From JAFGPL01 sp963781805 (lineage in GTDB: Bacteria; Bacteroidota; Bacteroidia; Bacteroidales; UBA10428): a stretch of DNA of 64,000 bases. Made by a program: the position numbers and the translations under genes. Below the pieces are notes generated by a model. It was not told where the DNA came from and did no database searches. It worked only from the letters and a program-made list of their open reading frames with translations. Shown in pieces: positions 36,932 through 46,393 of this stretch. Each line of letters begins with the position of its first letter. Positions within the stretch are counted from its first letter, which is position 1. The stretch lies in NCBI GenBank assembly GCA_963781805.1, contig CAWAHF010000004.1:1-64000 (forward strand), in the 5' to 3' direction.

Positions 36932-37910
36932 GATTTTCTCCTCCCTGGAAATAGCGATAGTATATGTCATCAAGTCCGTATTCCTTTTTATTCAAATGAT
37001 TCAAATCTGCTCCGCTGTTCACTATTGCCCTGGCTATCTCAGCGCTGACATCTTTCGAACACTCAATCTGGAATAGCCTGTTTTTTTCTTTCACTGTAGT
37101 AATACCTTCGACAGGTTGGAGTAAATCAGACAACCATTTGGTCGAAATTTTACTTTCGGTTATCTTAGGTTTCCCTGATTTATTCATAGAAATACCTGCT
37201 TCAATAAGATATGGGCTACCTTTAAAAAGTTTCTCCGATAGTGAATGGATATTGCCTTCAGCCAGCAACTTGCCACTGACAAACAATCCGACTCGATCAC
37301 AAACCTGTTGCACCTGATGCAGATGATGCGAAGAAAACAACACCGTGATCCCGTCCTCTTTGCTAAGTTCTACGATTAAATCAAGAAATTCCTTAACTCC
37401 TTTCGGATCTATTCCCATGGTGGGCTCATCAAGAATAATAACTTCGGGATTTTTGATTAACGCATCGGCCAGTCCAAGCCGCTGGCGCATTCCTCTGGAA
37501 TAGATGCCTGTTCTTTTTTTAGCTGCTTCAGATAATCCAACCCGGTTAAGCAATTGTTCTGCCTTTTGTTCTGCTTCTTTTTGAGGTATTCGATTTAATC
37601 GGGCAGTAAACATCAGGTTATCAAAACCATCCCGATCATCATAAAATCCAACGTCCTCGGGCAGGTAGCCAACCCTCCTTTTTACTTCAATTGGGTTGGT
37701 GGTAGAATCAATTCCGCAAACACGAACCGATCCCGATGTTGGATCTGTCAACCCAAGCATCATTAGTATAGTTGTTGATTTGCCTGCACCATTAGGCCCC
37801 AGCAGACCAAAAACTTCCCCTTTTCGGATCGTCAGATTGAGTTTATCTACTGCGGTGAACGATCCGTATCTTTTGGAAAGATCGACCAGTTCGATAATTT
37901 TCTCATCCAC
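36924..37910 (-). CDS. ABC transporter ATPase (ABC-2/NosF type)
   Basis: Walker A is GPNGAGKST (about 38-46), with YSRGMRQRLGLADALI as the signature region and VIILDEPTMGIDP as Walker B. The last 100 residues form the C-terminal extension typical of CcmA/NosF-type ATPases with a terminal DDIYYRYFQ motif. The start codon is GTG with a strong Shine-Dalgarno GGAGG that is part of the last codons of the upstream gene, so translation is probably coupled. The ABC-2 permease follows with an 8-base overlap. Confidence 0.92.
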   Translation of the reverse strand: MDEKIIELVDLSKRYGSFTAVDKLNLTIRKGEVFGLLGPNGAGKSTTILMMLGLTDPTSGSVRVCGIDSTTNPIEVKRRVGYLPEDVGFYDDRDGFDNLMFTARLNRIPQKEAEQKAEQLLNRVGLSEAAKKRTGIYSRGMRQRLGLADALIKNPEVIILDEPTMGIDPKGVKEFLDLIVELSKEDGITVLFSSHHLHQVQQVCDRVGLFVSGKLLAEGNIHSLSEKLFKGSPYLIEAGISMNKSGKPKITESKISTKWLSDLLQPVEGITTVKEKNRLFQIECSKDVSAEIARAIVNSGADLNHLNKKEYGLDDIYYRYFQGGENHE

Positions 37911-37913
37911 GGT

Positions 37914-39065
37914 TTACCTCCTTCCGTATTTTCGGAACAAATAAATTACACTTCCTATAGCCAGGAGAATGATAAGCACTCCAATCCATCCCCAGAGCAT
38001 TGGTGTTTCCACCGATATTCTGAATGCTTCTTTTGAAGATGTTTCAGGTGTTTTTGCGGTTATATTCAGAGCATAGTCACCGGTGACTGCCTTTTTATCT
38101 GCCTTAATGGTTGCAGACGCTGTTTCACTCCTTCCGGGTTCAAGTTCGTCTATCTTTTTTGGATCAAATACAATTTCCCAGTTTGGGGGTGCATTAAAGC
38201 TAAATCCTATATCTGTCAATTTTGATGAACCCGTATTTGTTACAACCAGTTCGATTCGTTTGGTTTTTCCTGCGGTTACTTTTGCACTAAGCAAACCTGT
38301 TGGGGTTGTTAATTCCATATCGTAAGAACCTGTTATAACCACCTCGAGTTCAAGATCAGCAGATGTTTCGCTTGTCATTGCACGAACCGGAATTTTATAG
38401 GTACCAGCCGGAATCAATTCAGGTGGATGAACTTCAACCGTAAGACCTGTACTGCTATTTGCATCCGTTTCAACCGAGGTTACCTGTTTGTAATTTGCTT
38501 TAAACAAAACGTTCCATCCTCTCGGTGCATCGGAAATTAAAGCATAAAGTTGTTTTTCAGCTGTCCGGTTTTTTAAATCCACATTAAAGGTAAATGCAGA
38601 TTTTGCCTGGCCTTGCATGTTCGATTGCTTTGTGGTTAACTCAGTTTTGTAAGTTCCCTTTTCTGTAACAATCACGGTCAACGGCAATGTATACAAACCT
38701 TTTGCAATTAATTTGAAACGGTAAGTTCCTTTATTCACTTTCAAAGGAACCTCCACTTTAAGTGATAGTTTTTTTCTGTCGCCGGGCAGAATAGAAATCT
38801 GTTCTATATTCCAAGCCTCGGATTTTAAAATATAATTCCATCCTTTTGGCAAGCCAATCAACGAAAGTTCCACATTCTGAACTTCGCTTGTGCCATTTAT
38901 CACTTCAAGAGCATAGTCGATGGCTTCACCTGGTGGGACTGAAACTTTTGTGTAAGGAGTGTACAGTGTAACACTGTTTGCAGCAAAAATTGATTTATTA
39001 CTTTGAATAAGTATCCCGAATAGAGGGAGCAATAACATACTAATAATTTTCGTACGGGTTAACAT
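37914..39065 (-). CDS. NEW3-domain membrane-anchored protein of an ABC exporter
   Basis: A signal peptide (about 1-28) is followed by three Ig-like NEW3 modules (LSLIGLPKGWNYIL..., ISDAPRGWNVLF..., FSFNAPPNWEIVFDP...), each about 110 residues with the conserved P-x-G/N-W turn. A single C-terminal membrane helix (WGWIGVLIILLAIGSVIYLF) and a basic tail KYGRR follow. COG1470-type proteins like this are regularly encoded with ABC-2 ATPase/permease pairs; they probably act outside the cytoplasmic membrane as an accessory. It is the first gene of a three-gene operon. Confidence 0.85.
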   Translation of the reverse strand: MLTRTKIISMLLLPLFGILIQSNKSIFAANSVTLYTPYTKVSVPPGEAIDYALEVINGTSEVQNVELSLIGLPKGWNYILKSEAWNIEQISILPGDRKKLSLKVEVPLKVNKGTYRFKLIAKGLYTLPLTVIVTEKGTYKTELTTKQSNMQGQAKSAFTFNVDLKNRTAEKQLYALISDAPRGWNVLFKANYKQVTSVETDANSSTGLTVEVHPPELIPAGTYKIPVRAMTSETSADLELEVVITGSYDMELTTPTGLLSAKVTAGKTKRIELVVTNTGSSKLTDIGFSFNAPPNWEIVFDPKKIDELEPGRSETASATIKADKKAVTGDYALNITAKTPETSSKEAFRISVETPMLWGWIGVLIILLAIGSVIYLFRKYGRR

Positions 39066-39539
39066 AAAAAATCCTCCATTTTTTTGATGATTAAATGTAC
39101 GAGAGGCAAATATAAAATCAGATTTTATATAAAAAACTCATTCGATATTTCATGAGGAATACAATATCTGAAACTATACACTAAATCTTATTGATTTTTA
39201 ACAGTTTATATAAAAAAATTTAAATTGTTAAATAATCTTAAAAAATCTTAATTAGGCTAAAGTTTCGAAAAACCTGATTTTCCTGTCTTCTGAAATTAAA
39301 ATTCATAGGAAAATTATCCATTATATCAGGTATGGATATGTAATTAAATGAATTGAAATATTGATGTAAGGCATATAAACTGTGAATTTCAGGTGATAAT
39401 CCGGACTAATGTTACCACTCTTATTATGAAATGACCTGTTGAACAAAATATTACATTCTGCATTTATAGCTTAGACCTTCTGGTCTTAATAAAAGAATTA
39501 ATTGGGAAATTATTTTGATTCAATTACTAATAATAACTA
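39066..39539. other. divergent promoter region, ABC exporter versus YbhB-like gene
   Basis: About 470 AT-rich bases holding promoters for both directions, with no coding sequence or RNA gene recognised. On the minus side TATATTTG (39107-39114) matches the -7 consensus 42 bases before the NEW3 gene, and a GGAGG ribosome site follows. Confidence 0.5.
39107..39114 (-). promoter_or_regulatory. -7 promoter element (TATATTTG) of the NEW3-ABC operon
   Basis: The 8-mer on the minus strand fits TAnnTTTG exactly, 42 bases before the ATG, which is itself preceded by TGGAGGA. The -33 box is unclear. Confidence 0.45.
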
Positions 39540-40103
39540 ATGCTTAAAACAATGAAAAGAAGATTATTTTTTCTGACGATTGCTTTGCTAAGTATGGGAT
39601 TTGTTTCCGCCCAGACATTTACACTTAAGAGCAAAGATACAGGTGGACAGGCTACTAACAGGATGTATTATAACTCTTTTGGTTATTCCGGTGAAAATAT
39701 TTCACCAGAATTATCTTGGGAAAATCCTCCGGCAGGTACAAAAAGTTTTGCTATTACCATGTACGATAAGGATGCTCCTACCGGGAGTGGTTTCTGGCAC
39801 TGGGTAATTTTTAATATCCCGGCAGATATACATGAATTAAAACCAGATGCAGGTAACCTGTCTAAAAATCTTGCTCCGGCCGGAAGCATTCAAAGCATTA
39901 CCGATTTTGGTAAATACGGCTATGGTGGTCCTGCTCCTAATCCGGGCCCTGCGCATCAATACCTGATAACGGTTTATGCATTAAAGGACAAGCTAAATCT
40001 GGATAAAGATACCAACCCAGCGTTGGTTGGATTCAATATTCACAGCAATATTTTGGCCGAAGCATCTATTGTGGTTTACGCCGATAATCATCCCGTGAAA
40101 TAA
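39540..40103 (+). CDS. YbhB/YbcL (PEBP/Raf kinase inhibitor-like) secreted protein
   Basis: A signal peptide (KRRLFFLTIALLSMGFVSAQ, ending near residue 25) precedes one PEBP domain. The ligand-pocket motifs are ENPPAGTKSFAITMYDKDAPTGSGFWHWVIFNIP and GKYGYGGPAPNPGPAHQYLITVYAL. Bacterial PEBP proteins are of unknown function, perhaps ligand-binding. The first ATG is taken; the one four codons later is equally good. It is a single gene, with the convergent EmrAB-TolC operon behind it. Confidence 0.9.
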   Translation: MLKTMKRRLFFLTIALLSMGFVSAQTFTLKSKDTGGQATNRMYYNSFGYSGENISPELSWENPPAGTKSFAITMYDKDAPTGSGFWHWVIFNIPADIHELKPDAGNLSKNLAPAGSIQSITDFGKYGYGGPAPNPGPAHQYLITVYALKDKLNLDKDTNPALVGFNIHSNILAEASIVVYADNHPVK

Positions 40104-40183
40104 AAAGCAGGATATGTGAATAAATAAATTAAGTCAGAAAGTTAACTGGTTTAGTTTGTATTAAAGTCAACTAAAAATGTTAA

Positions 40184-41533
40184 TCAGTATAATTGATAAC
40201 CTAGGGAAATTTTTAACATATTCATACTGATAACATAATCCACCTGTGACTTGAGTAGCATCAGCTTACTTTCTGATACGGTTGTAGCAGCATCTAATAA
40301 ATCAAGGTTTGTAATTGCACCGGCTGAATAATTTACCTTTGCAAGTTTGTAGGCTTCCTGTGCCTGTGAAAGCTGAAGCTGAGACTGACTAAGTTTTTTT
40401 CGGGCGGTGATCATACTGGTTTCATTTCCAACCACATCGGTTGAAATTCTTCGTCGGGTGAGTTCAGAGGCAAGTGTGGAGGATTCCAAAGATGATTTGG
40501 CCATCATAACATTGTACTTAGATCGGGTACCATCAAAAATTGGTACTTTTACGCCCAACCCTACCATGTAATTTGCCCTGATTTCCGAAATATCCGGAAC
40601 GTAACCATTTTTCCATCCACCGTTTGCAAAAAAATCAAGTGAAGGATTGTTCTGTGACTTTACTACATTGAGATGAAGGGAAGCCAGATCAATTTTTTTG
40701 AGGGCAATCTGCATATCTTTTCTGTTTAGTAGTGCATATGATACCAATGAATCTTGCGGAATTTCCGGTTGTGAGACAGTAAATGTTTCCCTGACAGCCT
40801 GATATGTTTTGGTTGGCATTCCCAACAATGAATTCAGAATTGATACTTGAAAATCTCTTGCCGCCTCAAGATCCAGTTTTTGACTTTCTACTACCGAAAT
40901 TTTAACCTGTGTGCTGAGTATTTCATAATTTGTAGCGGAACCAGTGGCTTTCTTTTTCTGCACGTTTTCAAGATGTTCATTAAAGGTCGCCAGTTGTTCA
41001 TCTTTAATCTTTACAGCTTGCTGGAGATAGACAAGAGTATAATAATTTTTAATAACCATTAGTGAAATGTTAAGTTTCGTATTTACCAGCGAATCCTTCA
41101 TCATTTCAAGGTTACCAGAAGCAAGGGCAACATTGGAAGAAGTCTTGCCAAAATCAAAAATATTCTGACGTACATTCAGCCCGGCATTAAAATTATTCTT
41201 CGGAAATAATTGAAACGAACCGAAATCGGGAACCGTAAGGGATGGAACGGGACCCACATGTGAAACATTAAGATTGGCATCCACATTGGGATAATATCCT
41301 GATTTAGCAAGTCCTATTTGGGCATCAGCTTTGTTTAAAGATTCTTCAGCAAGTTTAATGGCCGGGAAATTTTGCATTACAACTGTCATGATTTGATCCA
41401 ATGACAAAGAATCTACGGCTAATTTTATCTTGCCAGTTTCTTGTGAGTATGTGTTAATTGAAAATAGAGATATAAATCCACTGACCAGCATAAACATCTG
41501 AAAAAATAAAATATTAAATTTTCTTTTATTCAT
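40184..41533 (-). CDS. TolC-family outer membrane channel of EmrAB system
   Basis: The OEP fold shows two long helical hairpins (SLDQIMTVVMQNFPAIKLAEESLNKADAQIGLAKSG; later SLHLNVVKSQNNPSLDFFANGG and AYKLAKVNYSAGAITNLDLLDAATTVSESKLML). The ATG chosen begins a signal peptide (NKRKFNILFFQMFMLVSGFISLFS) and overlaps the MFS gene by 8 bases; the longer frame would start inside that gene. It is the last gene of a TetR-EmrA-EmrB-TolC operon and forms its outer membrane duct. Confidence 0.9.
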   Translation of the reverse strand: MNKRKFNILFFQMFMLVSGFISLFSINTYSQETGKIKLAVDSLSLDQIMTVVMQNFPAIKLAEESLNKADAQIGLAKSGYYPNVDANLNVSHVGPVPSLTVPDFGSFQLFPKNNFNAGLNVRQNIFDFGKTSSNVALASGNLEMMKDSLVNTKLNISLMVIKNYYTLVYLQQAVKIKDEQLATFNEHLENVQKKKATGSATNYEILSTQVKISVVESQKLDLEAARDFQVSILNSLLGMPTKTYQAVRETFTVSQPEIPQDSLVSYALLNRKDMQIALKKIDLASLHLNVVKSQNNPSLDFFANGGWKNGYVPDISEIRANYMVGLGVKVPIFDGTRSKYNVMMAKSSLESSTLASELTRRRISTDVVGNETSMITARKKLSQSQLQLSQAQEAYKLAKVNYSAGAITNLDLLDAATTVSESKLMLLKSQVDYVISMNMLKISLGYQLY

Positions 41534-43154
41534 TAGAATTATTTTTAATGTACTGTCTTTGTTTCTTTTTCTTTCCATGCATCAAAAATACCGGAATTAA
41601 TCCCAGAAGTGTAATAGCGGTGGCTACAAGGAATACATCATTAATACCTTGTATATACCCCTGGGTGTTGACGTTTGAAATGAGCAGGTAACTGCTTAAT
41701 TTGGCTGTAACCATTTGAGAACTCCCCACGTGGTGCTGAACATAGAATTTTAAATGATTCAGTGTGCTTTGATATGCTTCGGAATTGGATTGGAGTGAAC
41801 CGCCGAAATTTTGAATATGATAATTGATTCTTGAAGAAAGAATGGTAGCCATTAGGGCGACACCCAAACTACCCCCCAACTGGCGGATTGTATTTAACAT
41901 TCCTGATGCCTGGGCCATTTTTTCACGCGTTATATCAAACAGAGCCACTGTACTGAGGGACGTGAACATCATTCCCATAGCTACTCCTCTTAAATAAAGG
42001 GAAAGCATGATATAGCTCCGCTCGGTGAGAAACGACAATTTTGATACTATAAAAAAACTGGCTGCAAACAGAAGAATTCCGGTAATGATTGGGATTTTGG
42101 CATTTACTTTATTGATGGTAATACCTGTAATTGGCGCCACCAGTCCCTGGATAATTCCAACAGGAAGAAATACCAATCCTGATTGTAAGGCTGTATATCC
42201 CAGAGCGTTCTGTAAATATAAAGGGAGCAGAAATACTCCCCCGAAAACACCAATCCCAAACAATAGCATGATCACATTCGAGAGCCCGAAATTCACATCT
42301 TTCAACAGACGTAAGTCAATTAGAGGTTCTTTAACAGTAAGCTCGGTGGTCAAAAATACCACAAATGCAATTATGGAAATCGCAAATGACAGGAGAATAT
42401 AAGGCGCTTTCCAGCCTTCTGAGTTGGTTATTGCATTGCCTTCGGAAAGTGCAAAAAGCAACAAGGGAAAAAATATAATCACAGAAACAAATCCCACAAT
42501 ATCAAATTTCCGGATAGTCTTGCTTTTATATTCCTCCTGTATGATAAACGTGGCAAATAGTGCAAAAATACCTACCGGGACATTTACTGCGAAAATCAGC
42601 TGCCAGCTGAAATTGTCCACGAGGTATCCTCCAATCAAAGGTCCGAAGGAAACAGATGCTGCTGCCGAAATAACCCAGAATCCGATGGCGATACCCCGTT
42701 TTTCAGGAGGAAACTCCCGTGAAATAATTGCCATTCCTAAGGGTTGGATCATACCACCGCCAAGGCCCTGAATTACCCTTGATAAGATAAGCATGTTTTC
42801 ATTCCCCGAAAGGCCACATAGTAAAGATCCCAGGGTAAAAAAGAAGAGTCCGAGAAAATAAATTAGTTTATAACCGAACTTATCGGCCAGCCATCCCGAA
42901 GTTGGCAGCATAACTGCCATGGCAAGCATATAAGCGGTTAATACCCATTGTATCTTATCAATACCTACACCAAAGGAAGCCATGATTTTTGGCAATCCCA
43001 CATTAACGATGGTTGCATCAAGAACTGCCATGAAAGTTCCTAACATAACGTTGGCAAGCAATATCCATTTATAGAGATTATGTTTCGGATGGATAATGGA
43101 ATCCCTTGGCCGCAATGACTTTCTTATTCGATGCAAGAGCGTTGGGTGTCTCAT
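41526..43154 (-). CDS. DHA2-family MFS multidrug transporter (EmrB/QacA type)
   Basis: With 542 residues and about 14 hydrophobic segments it is DHA2-like. Motif C-type VLDATIVNVGLPKIMASFG lies near residue 44 and motif A-type GWLADKFGYK near 83. The typical LxxRxxQGxGGG segment reads LSRVIQGLGGGMIQPLGM. These transporters expel lipophilic drugs by proton antiport, and with the EmrA adaptor two bases upstream and the TolC gene overlapping downstream they span both membranes. Confidence 0.93.
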   Translation of the reverse strand: MRHPTLLHRIRKSLRPRDSIIHPKHNLYKWILLANVMLGTFMAVLDATIVNVGLPKIMASFGVGIDKIQWVLTAYMLAMAVMLPTSGWLADKFGYKLIYFLGLFFFTLGSLLCGLSGNENMLILSRVIQGLGGGMIQPLGMAIISREFPPEKRGIAIGFWVISAAASVSFGPLIGGYLVDNFSWQLIFAVNVPVGIFALFATFIIQEEYKSKTIRKFDIVGFVSVIIFFPLLLFALSEGNAITNSEGWKAPYILLSFAISIIAFVVFLTTELTVKEPLIDLRLLKDVNFGLSNVIMLLFGIGVFGGVFLLPLYLQNALGYTALQSGLVFLPVGIIQGLVAPITGITINKVNAKIPIITGILLFAASFFIVSKLSFLTERSYIMLSLYLRGVAMGMMFTSLSTVALFDITREKMAQASGMLNTIRQLGGSLGVALMATILSSRINYHIQNFGGSLQSNSEAYQSTLNHLKFYVQHHVGSSQMVTAKLSSYLLISNVNTQGYIQGINDVFLVATAITLLGLIPVFLMHGKKKKQRQYIKNNSNE

Positions 43155-43156
43155 CT

Positions 43157-44176
43157 TTAATCCTTAAGAATTTTCACCAATACTGACATTCCAGCAAGAA
43201 TATCAAAGGATGATACCGCCTGATTTTTTTCTGTCCCCTCAATAGCTATCTTAACCGGAATTCGCTGAGTTACTTTGGTAAAATTACCGGAGGCGTTATT
43301 AGGTGGGATGAGCGAAAATTGCGAGGCAGTATTTGATCCAATAGCGAAGACTTTTCCTGTAAAAGTTACCCCCGGATAAGCATCTACTGTAAAAAGTGAT
43401 TTCTGATTCAAGTGTACATTTGCAATTTTTGTTTCTTCTAGATATACCAACACCCATAGATTATGATTGTTGGTGATGGTAAAAACCGATTGACCTGGTA
43501 ATGCGATGTCGCCTGGCAACAACCAACGTTTGGCTACAATTCCTGAAATTGGAGAGATAAGTTTTGTGTTTCTAAGCTGTGTTTCTATAACTTCTATCTG
43601 GGCATTTGCTGATTCAACTGTAGCTTTAGCGCTCCCAATCTGAGCTTCAGATACACTTAACTGGGTTTTAGCCGCATTGAGTTGTGCTGTAGCTGTTTCA
43701 AAAGCCGTGCGAATATGATCATATTGTTCTTTGGGAATGACATCCCCTTCAAACTGGTTTTTTGCCCGATCATAATCATCTTTAGCTTTATCAAAATTGA
43801 CCTCCGTAACTTTAATGTTTACCTGGTTAAATTTATACTGTGCCTGGGTTTGCCATAGATTTGCCTCCGACTGTTTTCTCATAGCAACGGCATGTTCTCT
43901 CTGGGCAATTATGTCGCTGCTGTCAAGCTCAGCAAGCAATTCTCCCTTGTAAACCGAATCTCCTTCTTCCGCATATATTTGAACGATATGTCCCATCATT
44001 TTTGATCCAACTGAAATATTGTCCGTGTCAATATAGGCATCATCTGATTTAATGTATTTTGAGTATTGGCGATACCAAAAGATACCTGCAATTACGATTG
44101 CCACTAACACAAGAAACAACGGAATGTAAACTTTAATTCCTCTTTTTTTCACTAATTCATTTTTATTGTTTTTCAT
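43157..44176 (-). CDS. EmrA-type membrane fusion protein
   Basis: An N-terminal membrane anchor (VYIPLFLVLVAIVIAGIFWY) is followed by the biotinyl/lipoyl half DTDNISVGSKMMGHIVQIYAEEGDSVYKGELLAELD (about 48-83). A long coiled coil follows to about residue 200, then the second half (LISPISGIVAKRWLLPGDIALPG) and a beta-barrel domain to the end. The 339-residue length fits EmrA. It is followed 2 bases later by the MFS pump. Confidence 0.93.
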   Translation of the reverse strand: MKNNKNELVKKRGIKVYIPLFLVLVAIVIAGIFWYRQYSKYIKSDDAYIDTDNISVGSKMMGHIVQIYAEEGDSVYKGELLAELDSSDIIAQREHAVAMRKQSEANLWQTQAQYKFNQVNIKVTEVNFDKAKDDYDRAKNQFEGDVIPKEQYDHIRTAFETATAQLNAAKTQLSVSEAQIGSAKATVESANAQIEVIETQLRNTKLISPISGIVAKRWLLPGDIALPGQSVFTITNNHNLWVLVYLEETKIANVHLNQKSLFTVDAYPGVTFTGKVFAIGSNTASQFSLIPPNNASGNFTKVTQRIPVKIAIEGTEKNQAVSSFDILAGMSVLVKILKD

Positions 44177-44202
44177 TTCGCACTCTTTAAATGAATAGAT
44201 TT

Positions 44203-44853
44203 TTATTCTTTGCTTTTTTTTGTATTTTCTTTCTTATAGATCAATCCCTTTATGAAAATATCCATAAATGTTTCAGTCTTATTTACCAACAACTCAAAAT
44301 CCTGATCATTCAGATAATAAAATTGTCTGTCTTTTATCATGGCCATACGAATGCCACGCAACAAGTCAAATAACAGATCGGAAATTTTTTCGGGATCATT
44401 AATATGAAAGAGATGCTGGCGGTTGCCCATTTTCATGATATCCATGATAATTTCCTTTTCAAAGCTCCTTAAAGCTTGCCAGGAATTGCATATCAGTGAA
44501 TTAAGGCTTTGCATTTCTTCCATCCTTAACCTGCTTAAATTCAGAAAGGATCGAAAATAGATCAATCTGATTCGCAAATATTCTTTCAGTTTTTCTGCCG
44601 GATCATTTAGATGTTGAAGTTCTTCTGATACCCGTGCTTTAAATTCTTCAATCTCTTTTTCAACAACTGCTATATAGAGATGTTCTTTATCCGGAAAATA
44701 ATAATATAATAAGGCTTTTGAAATCGCCAAATCCTCAGCAATTTCTATCATTGAGGTCTTTTTTAGACCAAATTGTCCAAACCTTTTCTGGGCTACAGTA
44801 ATAATTTCATTTTTTTTATCCTGAATATGCTTATGTTGTTCGGGCTGATTCAT
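44203..44853 (-). CDS. TetR/AcrR family transcriptional regulator
   Basis: The N-terminal helix-turn-helix (residues 15-65: EIITVAQKRFGQFGLKKTSMIEIAEDLAISKALLYYYFPDKEHLY) is typical, followed by a helical ligand domain of about 150 residues rich in charged pairs. It is the first gene of the EmrAB-TolC operon with 26 bases to emrA, so it probably represses the pump until it binds a toxic ligand. A -7 element, TATCTTTG, is 46 bases before its start. Confidence 0.9.
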   Translation of the reverse strand: MNQPEQHKHIQDKKNEIITVAQKRFGQFGLKKTSMIEIAEDLAISKALLYYYFPDKEHLYIAVVEKEIEEFKARVSEELQHLNDPAEKLKEYLRIRLIYFRSFLNLSRLRMEEMQSLNSLICNSWQALRSFEKEIIMDIMKMGNRQHLFHINDPEKISDLLFDLLRGIRMAMIKDRQFYYLNDQDFELLVNKTETFMDIFIKGLIYKKENTKKSKE

Positions 44854-44899
44854 GTTATTAACCCTGTTTTTTATATCCTGACCAATTTAATCAAAAAGT

Positions 44900-44907
44900 C
44901 AAAGATA
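44900..44907 (-). promoter_or_regulatory. -7 promoter element (TATCTTTG) of the tetR-emrAB-tolC operon
   Basis: The minus strand has an exact TAnnTTTG match with a TTGG about 16 bases further upstream, near the expected position of the -33 box. A TGGTCAGGATAT half-site follows between it and the start; it resembles one arm of the palindrome upstream of the macAB operon. Confidence 0.5.
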
Positions 44908-45079
44908 GTGGACATTTTCTATTCCAACATATTAATTTATGTTAAAAACAATTTTTTGTTCATTTGGGTCAATTTTAATTTGTATTCCACTCTCAATGCC
45001 AGCGTTTAATTCAACGAATCATGCATTTTTTAACTAATCATCTCAACGAAAGAGATCGCTGCTCAGCCATCTGATGAAG

Positions 45080-45237
45080 CAGGATGACGGTGATTTAAGC
45101 AGGTGGTCTTTCAAATGAACGGTCAAAAAGTTCAATTGAGCTTACCTTTTAAATACAACCGATTCGAATTATATATTTCAATGTACTAATTTTGTTTTCA
45201 GATTATGCAGGATTCAAAAGACTATGTCGTCATCCTG
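45080..45237. repeat. inverted repeat CAGGATGACG/CGTCATCCTG in intergenic DNA
   Basis: Ten-base perfect arms 138 bases apart lie in the 450-base gap between tetR and the racemase gene. No ORF is present. It resembles the ends of a dispersed intergenic element; no duplication was found. Confidence 0.35.
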
Positions 45238-45305
45238 TATTAACCTTTTTGTAGATTTAATTAACAAGTAATGAGAATATAAACAAGATAATATTAAGTT
45301 GGGAA

Positions 45306-46004
45306 ATGAAAAAAATTGGGATTATAGGCGGCTTAGGCCCCGAAGCTACGATAGATTATTATAAGGAAATCATCAATGCATTTAAAGATGACAGCGGGGA
45401 TTTGAATTATCCTGAGATTATCATCTACAGTGTAACCATGTCGGAATTTATTGGATTGATGAAAGTAAAAGATTACGACCGGGCTGCAGAACTGTTATTG
45501 GAAAAAATAAATGCTCTTAAACATGCAGGTGCAGAATTTGCTGCACTCACCGCTAATACGCCTCACTTAATGTTTGATCGTTTACAGGAAAAATCACCCA
45601 TTCCTCTGATTAGCATTGTGGAGGCTACCTGTAATGAATGTGTTCGGATGGGATTAAAGCGTCCTGGTCTGTTCGGGACAGGCTTTACCATGAATGCTTC
45701 GTTTTACCCCGATGTATTCGCAAGAAAGGGAATAGAGGTTATTTTCCCTGACAAAGAAGACAAAGAGATGATCAATGTTAAATTATTCAGTGAAATCGAG
45801 CTGGGAATTTTTAAAGCGGATACGAGAAAATTATTGATAGACATCATTAAAAAAATGGTTAAGCAACAACACATCGATTCCATTATCCTCGGATGTACTG
45901 AATTACCGCTGATTCTTACAGAGTCTGATTATGCCGGAGTACCGGTATTAAATACAACCAGTATTCATGTGAAGGAAATAGTGAAGTATTGTGCGGATGA
46001 TTGA
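45306..46004 (+). CDS. aspartate/glutamate racemase-family protein
   Basis: The protein starts KKIGIIGGLGPEATIDYYKEII, the glycine-rich opening of amino-acid racemases, and has the C-terminal catalytic motif ILGCTELPLIL near residue 197. The N-terminal catalytic cysteine, usually in CNT at about residue 83, is replaced: T82-A83-N84-T85. E. coli YgeA has Thr there and works as a one-way racemase. Here an Ala gives either a one-base or altered enzyme. The 232-residue length is normal. Expressed alone; no peptidoglycan gene is nearby. Confidence 0.85.
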   Translation: MKKIGIIGGLGPEATIDYYKEIINAFKDDSGDLNYPEIIIYSVTMSEFIGLMKVKDYDRAAELLLEKINALKHAGAEFAALTANTPHLMFDRLQEKSPIPLISIVEATCNECVRMGLKRPGLFGTGFTMNASFYPDVFARKGIEVIFPDKEDKEMINVKLFSEIELGIFKADTRKLLIDIIKKMVKQQHIDSIILGCTELPLILTESDYAGVPVLNTTSIHVKEIVKYCADD

Positions 46005-46393
46005 GATAATAATTTTCAACCAATACCGGAACACTTGGTTGGTACCCGTTTCATAATCCTGTTATCACTCATTGCATTCGTTAAGTTCGGTTGTGAATTC
46101 ATTTCGTTAAGTTCGTTCAACTTACAAATATCAACCAACTAGCAGCAGGCAAGTGTATTCCATTTTTGAAATTTGAGTTTCACGAATAATTATAAAAGAT
46201 ATTCCGGTAAAAAGAAAATTTGCGATTGTAACTTTTAATTGTATGTTAATCCCAGATAGCTGGACATAGAATGTTTCCTTTTGGCGGATACATAATAACC
46301 TTTTCCAATCATTTTTGTTGGTAAACGTGATTTGTTTTCTTAATAACAATAAAATGCAATAAATTACAGCATAGAAATGATAATAAGTTACGA
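46005..46393. other. intergenic region before the GC-richer MFS gene
   Basis: About 390 bases. The sequence TTCGTTAAGTTCG occurs twice about 24 bases apart near 46079 and 46103. No promoter consensus, RNA gene or ORF of substance was recognised. Confidence 0.4.
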
